This document shows positions 26,511 through 37,100 of a DNA stretch of 64,000 bases, in pieces; the first letter of the stretch is position 1, and each line of letters starts with the position of its first letter. Origin of the DNA: an uncultured Cytophagales bacterium. Lineage in GTDB: Bacteria > Bacteroidota > Bacteroidia > Cytophagales > Cyclobacteriaceae. The notes beneath the pieces are model-generated. The model was not told the DNA's origin, searched no databases, and was given only the letters and a program-made list of their open reading frames with translations. The stretch is from assembly GCA_913057175.1 (NCBI GenBank), contig CAJXNP010000002.1:124001-188000 (forward strand), written 5' to 3'. A program made the translations under genes and the position numbers.

Positions 26511-27944
26511 TTGGAAAATTTCAGGAACTTCAACCAGATAAGCCTTAGCCTTAGTAAAGGAAGTACGTCCTGCGTTGATATAGTAAATCACTACCTAAAA
26601 AATATTAAGGAAAAATCCCACCTGAATGCCTTTCTGGAAGTATTTGAGAAAGATGCATTAGACCAGGCCAAATCAGTCGATGAAAAGCTAAAAAAGGGTT
26701 CAGCCGGCAAACTGGCCGGCATGGTCATCGGGATCAAGGATGTTTTATGCTATAAAGACCACAAAGTACAAGCTTCCAGTAAAATTCTGGAAGGATTTGA
26801 ATCTCAATTTACCAGCACTGCAGTTCAAAAACTCATCGAAGAAGATGCTGTCATCATTGGTCGGCTCAATTGTGATGAATTCGCAATGGGCTCATCAAAT
26901 GAAAACTCAGCTTACGGTCCTGTATTAAATGCAACAGATAATCAACGAGTTCCCGGAGGCTCGTCGGGAGGTTGTGCCGTAGCCGTTCAGGCAAATTTGT
27001 GCACAGCAACAATTGGTTCAGATACGGGCGGTTCTGTTCGTCAACCAGCTTCATTCTGCGGAGTAATTGGTCTAAAACCTACCTATTCCAGGGTATCCAG
27101 GTTTGGATTACTTGCGTATGCCAGCTCATTTGATGTAATCGGGACATTTACTAATAATATCGAAGATAGTGCTCTGATTTTGGAGACAATGGCAGGCCAG
27201 GATCAATTTGATTCTACCGTTTCAAGAAATGAAGTTCCTACCTATTCCAAAAATTTAACATTTGAAGGAAAGGCAAAAATTGGCTATATTAAGGAAACCC
27301 TAAACGGGGAGGGCATTAATGACGAGGTAAGAGATAACTTTCTTGAGTCCATCAACAGATTCAAAGCAGCCGGTCATGACATAGAAGAGGTTTCATTACC
27401 CTTAATGAAATATGCACTTCCTACCTATTATATTTTAATTACTGCGGAAGCGAGTTCTAACTTGTCCAGATATGATGGAGTAAGGTATGGCTATAGAAGC
27501 CCAAATACCAAAGACATGGAGTCTTTGTACAAAAAAAGCCGCTCAGAAGGATTTGGAGAAGAAGTGAGAAGAAGAATAATGTTGGGAACATTTGTATTAA
27601 GTGCGAGCTATTACGACGCTTTTTATACAAAAGCCCAAAAGGTAAGAAATTTGATAAAAGAGCAAGTTGAAAACTTGCTTTCAAGATATGATTTTCTGAT
27701 AATGCCAACTTCGCCAACAACAGCTTTTAAGCTTGGTGAGCATAATCAGAATCCTCTGGAGATGTACCTGGCCGATTTGTTCACTGTGCAGGCTTCAGTA
27801 GCGGGAATTCCGGCCATTTCGATACCAAATGGGAAGGATAGTAACGGGATGGATTTCGGATTGCAGATAATGGCGAACTTCTTTGAAGAGGAAAAATTAT
27901 TGGCGTTTTCAAATTGCTATTTAAAAAATGAGTGGAAAATTTAA
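26511..27944 (+). CDS. gatA: Asp-tRNA(Asn)/Glu-tRNA(Gln) amidotransferase subunit A
   Basis: GatA hydrolyses glutamine and passes ammonia to GatB to amidate misacylated tRNA. The 477-residue protein has the amidase Ser-cisSer-Lys triad: Lys76 in IGIKDVL, Ser151 in PGGSSGG and Ser175 in GSDTGGSVRQPA, each three residues earlier than in the S. aureus enzyme as I recall its numbering. GLKPTYSRVSRFGL is the family block after the triad. The start is TTG at 26511, 5 bp after tatA; no upstream ATG exists in frame. gatB and gatC are not in the window. Confidence 0.95.
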   Translation: MENFRNFNQISLSLSKGSTSCVDIVNHYLKNIKEKSHLNAFLEVFEKDALDQAKSVDEKLKKGSAGKLAGMVIGIKDVLCYKDHKVQASSKILEGFESQFTSTAVQKLIEEDAVIIGRLNCDEFAMGSSNENSAYGPVLNATDNQRVPGGSSGGCAVAVQANLCTATIGSDTGGSVRQPASFCGVIGLKPTYSRVSRFGLLAYASSFDVIGTFTNNIEDSALILETMAGQDQFDSTVSRNEVPTYSKNLTFEGKAKIGYIKETLNGEGINDEVRDNFLESINRFKAAGHDIEEVSLPLMKYALPTYYILITAEASSNLSRYDGVRYGYRSPNTKDMESLYKKSRSEGFGEEVRRRIMLGTFVLSASYYDAFYTKAQKVRNLIKEQVENLLSRYDFLIMPTSPTTAFKLGEHNQNPLEMYLADLFTVQASVAGIPAISIPNGKDSNGMDFGLQIMANFFEEEKLLAFSNCYLKNEWKI

Positions 27945-27948
27945 TATT

Positions 27949-29343
27949 ATGGGAAGGAGAGTTTTAGTAGTAATTATTGGGTTATTTATAGCTTTAAATG
28001 TAAGGTCTCAAGAGATTATAAATCAAACAGATAATCTTATTGAGATTAACTCTGTTTATGACGATGAGTATGTTCCTGATGTGACATACGAAGAGATAGA
28101 GGACCGGATGCAATGTCTTGATACCGAAATCCCATTAGAGTTTAATGAAACTGTAAAGGCATTCGTTATTTACTTTGTTACAAAAAACAGGGAGTACACA
28201 AGAAATGTGATGAAAACCAGCCCTTGGTTTTTCCCCATTTTCGAAGCATCCCTTCAAAAATATAATTTACCAGATGAGCTAAAATATCTTTCCATTGTTG
28301 AGTCAGGTTTAAAACAGCAAGCCAGGTCTTGGGCTGCGGCAGTTGGCCTTTGGCAGTTTATCCCGAGTACAGGAAGATATTATGGTCTGCACCAGGATTG
28401 GTACATTGACGAAAGAATGGATCCTTATAAAGCTACAGATGCCGCTTGCCGCCACCTAAAATCACTTTACAACATGTTTGGTGACTGGGAATTGGCGCTT
28501 GCCGCATATAATTGCGGCGCTGGAAACGTCAAAAAAGCCATCCGAAGATCCGGATATAAAAAGACATTCTGGGAAATATACAGGTACTTGCCTAGAGAAA
28601 CGCGTTCTTATGTTCCTCAGTTCACTGCGGTTGTTTATGCATTTAATTATGCTGAAGAACATAACTTTTTGTTTGAAAATTGGGAATACAAACACCCCAT
28701 TGCCTGGGACACTGTTACAGTAAAAGGATTTGTGAATGTCCGATCGATTGCTGAGCAATTAAACGTTTGTTATGAAGATATTGAATACTTAAACCCGGAA
28801 ATTAAACACGGAGCGCTTCCTGAAGGGATCAACGAGTATGCATTGAGAGTTCCTATTGAATGCTATTCAGACTTGGTTGCTCAGAGAAATATCATTCTCG
28901 ACTCGGCCAGTAAAGACGGCAAAGAGCAGGTAGATCAATTGGCTCAAAACACGACCGGAAGCACGTGGGGCAGGGAAAAAATTATTTATCGGGTTCGTAG
29001 TGGTGATGTTTTGGGAACTATTGCTGAAAGATATCATGTCAGGGTTTCTGATCTAAGAAGCTGGAATAACCTGCGAGGAAATATGATCAGGACGGACCAG
29101 CGATTACACATTTGGGTTAAACCAAGTCAAGTCGCAAGCACCACCAGGTCTGCCACAACTAACAGGTCAACTCAACCTCAAACCGTAACGATTGCAGGTA
29201 GTAAATATCACGTAGTCCAGTCAGGTGATACTCTTTGGGATATTGCAAAAGCTTATGACGGCTTGAGCATTGAGAAGCTGAAAAAGCTCAATAATCTAAA
29301 GACCAATAAAATTAAACCGGGGCAAAAACTCGTTATTGGTTAA
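27949..29343 (+). CDS. MltD-like lytic transglycosylase with two LysM domains
   Basis: 464 residues from the ATG at 27949, 4 bp after gatA; an in-frame ATG at 27928 lies inside gatA. A hydrophobic signal (VLVVIIGLFIALNV) precedes the SLT domain: LSIVESGLKQQARSWAAAVGLWQFIPSTGRYYGL, with catalytic Glu in VESG, and then ALAAYNCGAGNVKKAI. Two LysM peptidoglycan-binding repeats end the protein (IIYRVRSGDVLGTIAERY and YHVVQSGDTLWDIAKAY). It cleaves glycan strands to 1,6-anhydro ends. No lipobox is seen, so it is soluble or signal-anchored. Confidence 0.92.
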   Translation: MGRRVLVVIIGLFIALNVRSQEIINQTDNLIEINSVYDDEYVPDVTYEEIEDRMQCLDTEIPLEFNETVKAFVIYFVTKNREYTRNVMKTSPWFFPIFEASLQKYNLPDELKYLSIVESGLKQQARSWAAAVGLWQFIPSTGRYYGLHQDWYIDERMDPYKATDAACRHLKSLYNMFGDWELALAAYNCGAGNVKKAIRRSGYKKTFWEIYRYLPRETRSYVPQFTAVVYAFNYAEEHNFLFENWEYKHPIAWDTVTVKGFVNVRSIAEQLNVCYEDIEYLNPEIKHGALPEGINEYALRVPIECYSDLVAQRNIILDSASKDGKEQVDQLAQNTTGSTWGREKIIYRVRSGDVLGTIAERYHVRVSDLRSWNNLRGNMIRTDQRLHIWVKPSQVASTTRSATTNRSTQPQTVTIAGSKYHVVQSGDTLWDIAKAYDGLSIEKLKKLNNLKTNKIKPGQKLVIG

Positions 29344-29420
29344 AGGTTTTTTCTTTTCCTGACGAAGGTTTGATTTAAAACGCGATTTTCACAATTTACA
29401 TTCAAACAAATGTGAATAAG

Positions 29421-30509
29421 ATGAGGTTTATACGATTCTCAATATTACTATGTATTTCCATTTTTTTGGTCTTCTCGTGTGATTTCAAAAATGGGTCAAC
29501 ATCTGATGGCCTGAAGCCAAAAGCTAAAGGCGCTCCAGGTGAAGTTGTTTTAGTAGTTGACTCCATGACTTATGAAGGTGTGGTTGGCGATGAGATCAAA
29601 TCCACCTTTCAGTCACAGGTTGAATACTTATCGAGACCAGAGGCTTATTTTACTGTACGCGTTGTAAAACCAGAACTTTTAAACAGTGTCCTTAGAACCT
29701 CGAAAAACCTCATTTATGTTACGATTATTAATGATAACAGCCGAAGTAACAGAATTCTTAAATCAAATTTTACAAAAGAAACTGTAAATCTGATCGAAAA
29801 AGATCCTTCTATTTTTAAATACACAAAACAAAACGAATTCGCTAGAGGTCAGGAAGTCATGCATTTGTTTTCCACTGATGAAGAAACCCTGGCAAGACAT
29901 ATCGCTGAAAACAAAAAAGAGCTCAGGGCACATTTCAATAAATTAGAAGATGAGCGCACAAAGGAAAGATTATATAGCGCTAAGCGTGAAAAGGGAATTG
30001 AAAATTTCATTTTAAGAAATTACGATTGCGAGATCATGCTGCCTGCAGGATATGAAATAGCCATCAAAGATGAAAATTTTGTTTGGGCCAGGATATTGGA
30101 CCCATTCGTTGACAGAAATATTTTTATTTCATATACCGACTATACCTCACAAGAGCAATTCACAAAAGAATCAATGATCCAATATCGTGATTCTGTATCA
30201 AAACAACATATTTTTGGAGATCCTGAAAACCAAGATTCCTTTATGGTTACTGAGCTGGAACATTTCCCTGTTTTCTATGAAGAAGTGAATTTCAATGGGA
30301 AATATGCTGTACAGTTGAGAGGAATGTGGAAAACAAATAACCTGTCAATGGGTGGAGCTTTTGTGAGCTACGGAATTGTAGATGAAAAAATGAACCGTTT
30401 TTATTATATCGAAGGATTTCTTTATTCACCCGGTCGTAAACAAAAGGAATATTTACGCGAATTAGATGTAGTCCTTCAGACTTTTCAAACTTCCAAACAG
30501 GGCTCATGA
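29421..30509 (+). CDS. DUF4837 lipoprotein
   Basis: About 362 residues from the ATG at 29421 (a GTG at 29412 would add three residues). The signal MRFIRFSILLCISIFLVFSC predicts a lipoprotein. KAKGAPGEVVLVVDSMTYEG and later FILRNYDCEIMLPAGYEIAI, WARILDPFVDRNIFISYTDY are typical of DUF4837, a family I know only from Bacteroidota. No catalytic motif is visible. ruvA starts 1 bp after its stop, so the two are co-transcribed. Function is unknown. Confidence 0.8.
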   Translation: MRFIRFSILLCISIFLVFSCDFKNGSTSDGLKPKAKGAPGEVVLVVDSMTYEGVVGDEIKSTFQSQVEYLSRPEAYFTVRVVKPELLNSVLRTSKNLIYVTIINDNSRSNRILKSNFTKETVNLIEKDPSIFKYTKQNEFARGQEVMHLFSTDEETLARHIAENKKELRAHFNKLEDERTKERLYSAKREKGIENFILRNYDCEIMLPAGYEIAIKDENFVWARILDPFVDRNIFISYTDYTSQEQFTKESMIQYRDSVSKQHIFGDPENQDSFMVTELEHFPVFYEEVNFNGKYAVQLRGMWKTNNLSMGGAFVSYGIVDEKMNRFYYIEGFLYSPGRKQKEYLRELDVVLQTFQTSKQGS

Positions 30510-30510
30510 G

Positions 30511-31104
30511 ATGATTGCATATATTGAGGGAAAGTTAGTTTACAAAGATCCTACTTTTGTTATTGTTGATATTCAGGGTGTTGGCTACCACATCAAAATC
30601 AGCCTGAATACCTATGGTAAATTGAAAGATCTTGAATCTGCAAAAATTCACACACATCTATTGGTCAAAGAAGATTCCCATACACTTTACGGTTTTTTTG
30701 ATGAAGAAGAACGAAATGTTTTTTTGCAGCTGATTTCTATTTCAGGAGTAGGGCCAAGTACAGGCATCATGATCACATCTTCGTTAACAGTTGATGAAAT
30801 CAAACGAGCTATATCTAACGGTGACGTTCCTACCATCCAGAAGATAAAAGGGATAGGTTCCAAAACCGCTCAAAGGATCATCATCGAACTCAAAGATAAA
30901 ATCAATCTGGAAGGAATTAAATCAGATGCAACTACTTTAGTATCAAACGAATACAATACACTTAGACAAGAGGCGTTAACTGCTTTAATAACATTGGGTA
31001 TTTCGAAAAATATTGCCGAAAAAAGCATAGCCGGTATTTTAAAAAATAACACTAATAATATTACTTTGGAGGAATTAATAAAGCAAGCTCTGAAACGGGC
31101 TTAA
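30511..31104 (+). CDS. ruvA: Holliday junction branch-migration subunit RuvA
   Basis: 197 residues in three RuvA domains: an OB fold (MIAYIEGKLVYKDPTFVIVD), two helix-hairpin-helix motifs (LISISGVGPSTGIMI and IQKIKGIGSKTAQRIIIELKDK) and the C-terminal RuvB-contacting helix bundle (EALTALITLGISKNIAEKSI). RuvA tetramers bind junctions and load RuvB. It lies between DUF4837 (1 bp) and sprA (13 bp); ruvB is not in the window. Confidence 0.96.
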   Translation: MIAYIEGKLVYKDPTFVIVDIQGVGYHIKISLNTYGKLKDLESAKIHTHLLVKEDSHTLYGFFDEEERNVFLQLISISGVGPSTGIMITSSLTVDEIKRAISNGDVPTIQKIKGIGSKTAQRIIIELKDKINLEGIKSDATTLVSNEYNTLRQEALTALITLGISKNIAEKSIAGILKNNTNNITLEELIKQALKRA

Positions 31105-31117
31105 GAGGGTTAATGGT

Positions 31118-34100
31118 TTGAAATTCTTTACCTTATATAAAACTAAATTTTTTAAAATTTTATTTTCCGCCTCGTTAATCTTAATTTTTTCTGCTTCAGA
31201 TAATTATGGAATAACGGGGATAGCCTTATTTTATCAACAAGTTCCTTCTGACACAACTGATAACGCAGACTCAACCCGGATTGGTGTAACTCCATCTGTC
31301 AACCCCTATTTCAATTTTAAAGACCGGTATGGCGATCCTTTAAATTATCGGCAAAGTCCCTCCCCGTTTTTGCTGGATAATCCCTCAAACTACCAAATGA
31401 ATATCGATGTCGATACAGGCAGGGTTTATACCATTGAAGAAAAAATGGGAGACCTTAACTATCGGCCAAAATCCACCATGACATTCGAGCAGTTTGACCA
31501 ACTACACAGCGAAAGGATGTACAAGGATTACTGGAGGGATAAATCTTCGGGATTGGACGGTGAAAGTGCCGTAAGCGGGCGAAGATTGATTCCACCAATT
31601 TATATCAGTCCCGTTTTCGACAGGATATTTGGTGGAAGCTATGTCGATATAAGACCTAACGGATTTGTGACCCTGGATTTTGGGGGTAAGTGGCAACGGG
31701 TTCAAAACCCATCGATTCCCATTCGCCAACAACGAAATGGCGGCTTTGAGTTTGACCAGCAGATCAGCATGAATGTAGTGGGAAAAATAGGTGAAAAAAT
31801 GGCCATCACAGCCAATTTTGATAACAACAACACTTTTGATTTTGAGAATGATCTTAAAGTCGAATACACTGGTTTCGAAGAGGATATCATTCAAAAAATT
31901 GAGATTGGAAATGTTAGCCTTCCTCTACAAAACACCTTGATTACAGGTGCCCAAAATCTGTTTGGTGTCAAAACACAATTGAGGTTTGGCAGATTGTATG
32001 TCACAGCAGTTGCCTCAACCCAAAGGGGTACCAGTGAGTCCATCGTGGTAAATAGTGGGGCTGATGGAGGCCAGGGACGGGAGTTTGAAATCCGGGGTTC
32101 CAATTATGATGAAAACAGGCATTTCTTCATAGGTCATTTTTTTCGAGACAATTATGAAACCTGGTTAAAGGCGCTTCCGCAAATTACTTCAAGGATAAAT
32201 ATTACCAGATTAGATGTGTACATTATCAATCGCCAAAACAGTACACAAGCCCTGAGAAATGTTGCGGGGTTCATGGACTTGGCAGAAGGCAGTACAATTT
32301 ATAATACAGACGTTGTCAATTCTAATACTGGTAATCAGCAGGCACCAAATGACAACGATGCGAATGATTTATATGAACAATTGATATCAAATCCGGGATA
32401 CAGATCTGTTGACACATTAAATAGTATTTTGGGGTTGGAAAAGGGGACGGATTATGAGCTCATCACAACCGCTCGAAAACTCAATGAAAACGAATATTAT
32501 TATAATAGCGAGCTTGGACTTTTGTCTCTCAACCGAAAGCTTCAAAACGATGAAATGCTTGCAGTCGCCTATGAATACACTTACCAGGGTAGAAAATATA
32601 AAGTTGGGGAATTGACCGAAGACTATCAGAACTTCTCTGATGATGCTGTCATTTTTCTTAAGTTACTTCGTCCAAATAAGATCAATACGGAAGTTTTTAC
32701 CTGGGATCTGATGATGAAAAACGTTTACAATCTGAATGCCAGTCAGATTACACGAGATAATTTTCAATTAAGAATTATATACCGGGATGACAAAACGGGT
32801 GTTGATAACCCAAGTTTGCATGAAGGAGCTAATCTCAAAGATATCCCATTGATTGAAGTCACCGGCCTGGACAGGCTCAACTCCAATAATGACCCCCAAA
32901 AAGATGGTAATTTTGATTTTGTTGAAGGCTTAACAATTATGCCTGAGACCGGAATGATGTTTTTCCCGGTACTTGAACCTTTCGGTACTACCCTGCAAGA
33001 ACGTTTTGTTCCTGGACAAGAAGATTTTCTGATTGAAAAGTACGTTTTCAACGACCTTTATGAAACAACTCAAAATGAAGCTGAGCAAAATGTTTTTCAT
33101 GATAAATTTTTCCTTACCGGAAGAATGCAGGCAGGTTCAGCCAGTGAGATCATGCTTCCCGGAATTAATGTTTCCGAAGGGTCAGTGGTAGTAATGGCAG
33201 GAAATACTCCACTTACTGAAGAAGTTGACTATAGGGTTGACTACAACATTGGCCGGGTTGTCATCATTAACGAAGCGGTATTGAATTCTGGCAAACCGAT
33301 CAAAATCAGTTATGAAAAATCCGATCTGTTTAATTTTCAAACCAGAAGCCTGATAGGAACCCGGTTTGATTACCAGATAAATGATAATATGAATATCGGT
33401 AGCACATTTTTATACCACAATGAGAGACCATTCATCAGTCGGGTATCTATTGCCGATGAACCAGCAAGAAATATAAAGTACGGCTTTGATATCAATTATC
33501 AGAGTGAATCCAGGTTGATCACCAAGATTGTCGATGCTTTACCGGTCATTCAAACCAAAGAGCCTTCGAACATTACTTTCAATGCTGAGTTTGCTCAATT
33601 AATTCCTGGCACCTCAAATAAAGTAGATGGTGAAGGAACTTCATATGTCGATGATTTTGAATCAACAGCTACACCCTTTAGCCTTAGCAACAATTACGAA
33701 ATTTGGAAGCTTGCCTCTACGCCTGTTACTGATAATAATATATTCACAGGAGTTCCCCCCGGTCAGGCTAATAACAACATCCGGATAAATGACAAACGAG
33801 GTAAGTTGGCCTGGTACATCATTGACAATGTTTTTTATCGAACTGGTGGCGCAATAAAGCCTTCAAACATCACAGAACAGGACCTGGAGAACCATTACGT
33901 ACGAGGAATCGCCCCGCAGGAAATATTTAAAAACAGGGACCAGGAAGTTCTCAATACCAACCTCAGGATTTTTGATGTAGCCTATTACCCTGAAGAAAGA
34001 GGTCCTTATAATTATAATACAAATCTTACGAATAATGCAGAATTGCCAAATCCAACCGAAAACTGGGGTGGTATTTCAAGAAGTATTACTTCAGATGTTG

Positions 34101-37100
34101 ACTTTGATAAAAACAACATTGAATACATAGAATTCTGGATGATGGATCCATTCATCAATAGTCAAAATGGGGTGATAGATGATGGGAGAGGAAATCCTGT
34201 TCCCAATACCACAGGAGGCAAATTGGTTTTCAACCTTGGGAGTATTTCAGAAGACCTGATGAAGGATAACAAACATGCATTTGAAAACGGATTGCCACCG
34301 GATGGTGTTAAAGTGGATGTCTCAACAGTTACTGAAAACAATTGGGGTTATGTAACCAACCAGCAATATCTCACCAATTCGTTTGACAATTCGACCGATT
34401 CTAGATCTAATCAGGATATTGGCTTAGACGGTTTGACAAGCTCCGAAGAAGTGGAAAAATTTTCAACGGAATTTTTACAGCAAATTCCGGCAAATGCCCG
34501 AAATCTTATCGAATCAGATGTCTCCGGTGATGATTTTCAATATTACCTTGGAGATGATCTGGATGCCGAGGACGCCAAGATTCTGGAGCGCTATAAAAAT
34601 TTCAATAATTTGGAGGGCAACTCTCCGGTCATTCAGAATAGCAATGATTTATATACTCCCTCCGGATCCACACTTCCCGATAATGAAGATTTAAATAGAG
34701 ACAATACACTTTCAGATGTTGAGGAATACTATGAATACGAATTAAACCTGGATCCTAATACATTAAGTCTGAATAGCAAATACGTCATCGATAAGGTTTC
34801 CAATACCATAAACGGCGATGAGGTAAGTTGGTACCTCTTCAGGATACCAATAAGAGAACCTTCACGAGTACAGGGAAATATTAATGGCTTCAAGTCCATC
34901 AGATTCATGCGAATGTATTTGACGGAATTCCAGCAACCAGTTGTATTGAGAATGGCAAATTTCCAATTAATTGGCGCTCAGTGGCGAAAATTCGATGGAA
35001 ATTTATACGAAAGAGGTTTGTACGAAACTCCGGAGCCCTACGATCCTAATTTCTTTGTTTCAGTGGTAAATATTGAAGAAAACGGAGCAGCATCAGAAGG
35101 AAAGATTCCTTATGTTGAGCCACCCGGAATTCAGCGAGACTATGATAATACATCTCCAATTGTCAGAAGGAACAACGAACAATCGATGATGCTTTGTGTA
35201 GATGGGCTTCAGGACAAAGACGCACGCGCAGTTTTTCGTAACATGAACGTCGACCTTATTAATTATGGTCGAATGAAAATGTTCATTCATGCAGAGCAAA
35301 ATGGCAGTACTCAGCTTGATGATGGAGATATTACTGCTTTTGTGAGGTTGGGAACAGATAATATATCCAACTATTACGAAGTAGAAATCCCACTGAAAGT
35401 CACTGAAGTTGGATCTACAACAGCTGAAGAGATATGGCCCTCAGAAAATGAGATGGATATTATTTTCGAAGATCTATATGAAACAAAGAAACGTAGGGAC
35501 AACGCCAATTGGGCGATTGATATTCCATATACCGATTCAGTAGGAAGAAATAAAATTACGGTGAGAGGAAGGCCTGATTTAAGTGCTGTTCAAACCATTA
35601 TGATTGGAATGAGGAATCCCAAAAGCTCTCCGGATGAAGCCAACAAATCGGCATGTATCTGGGTAAATGAGCTAAGGGTGACGGAATTCGACCGGACAGC
35701 AGGATACGCGGGGAATGCATATCTGGGGATGAAACTTGCTGATTTAGGAACAGTAAGCGCTTCCACTCGCTATACCTCCTTTGGATTTGGAGGTGTGCAA
35801 TCAAAAATACAGGAAAGAACTCGTGAAGAAACATTAGAATATGATGTATCAACCAATTTAAACTTAGATAAATTCATTCCGGGAAATACAGGTGTCAAAA
35901 TCCCAATGTACGCCAGCTATGAAAGGCGAAAAGTGACCCCACATTTTGACCCACTTGACCCTGACATTCCTCTTGATGCATCACTGGACGCTATTGATGA
36001 CCCTGAAGAAAGACAGGAATACAAGCAAAAAGTGGAAGATAATACGGTGCGAAGAAGTATAAATTTCACGAACGTAAGAAAAGAAAAAGTGAAGGAAGAT
36101 GCCAAAAACCATATTTATGACATTGAAAATTTAACACTCACATATGCATATAGTGATGTCAACAGAAGCAACGTCAACACCCAATCTTATGAGTTCAAAT
36201 CACACCGTGGAGCAATTGCATACAACTATAGTCCACGGCCACTGGAAGTAATTCCTCTTAAAAATTCAAAAGTTTTTAGTTCTCCATACTTACAATTAAT
36301 CAAAGATTTTAATGTCAATTTTGCACCCAGTAATTTGAATTTCAGGGTAGAAGTTGATAGAAAATTTGCCCGGACACAATTGCGCAATGCACAGCTGGGA
36401 ATAGAAGGCATTCAGCCCACATGGGAGAAATACTTTTTCTTCAACAGGATCTATGGGCTTAGCTGGAACCTTACCAAAAATTTGTCATTTGACTACAATG
36501 CACGTGTCAATGCCATAATAGATGAACCATTTGGAGATATTGATTCAGATGCTGAAAGAGATGTGATCAAGGAGAACTTTTTGAAACTTGGTCGAATGCG
36601 TAATTTCAACCAGGTTATTGGAATGAATTATCAGGTTCCACTTGATAAAATTCCTTTAACAAACTGGATCAGTTCGGACATCCGTTACGCTGTGGGATAT
36701 AATTGGAAAGCAGGAGCTTACAGTGTCGATCCTGAATTGAATCAGCAGGAAGTATTTGGCAACATCATCGAAAATAATCAGGATATAAATTTCGCCGGAA
36801 AAATTGATTTTGTTAAGCTTTACAATAAAATCAACTACCTTAAGTCAATAAATACCCCTGCCAGGACCCGGTCTTCTTCAAGGTCTAGAACCCGTCCAAA
36901 TGCACAGGATACAGTAAATGTGAAACCTGATCTCAAAGGTTTAAAAGGTATATTACGCTTACTTATGAGTGTAAGGTCCATAAATATGACCTACAATGTA
37001 CGGTCTGCAACCATGCTTCCAGGCTACTCCCTCACTCCGTTCCTGTTCGGGTTAGACAGTTCCTGGAATGCACCGGGATGGAAATTCCTGTTAGGTAGTC

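Noticed and set aside
31502-31894. Antisense open frame of 130 codons inside sprA
   Set aside because: It lies wholly within the strongly supported sprA coding frame, has no promoter or recognisable domain, and its composition is that of a shadow frame.
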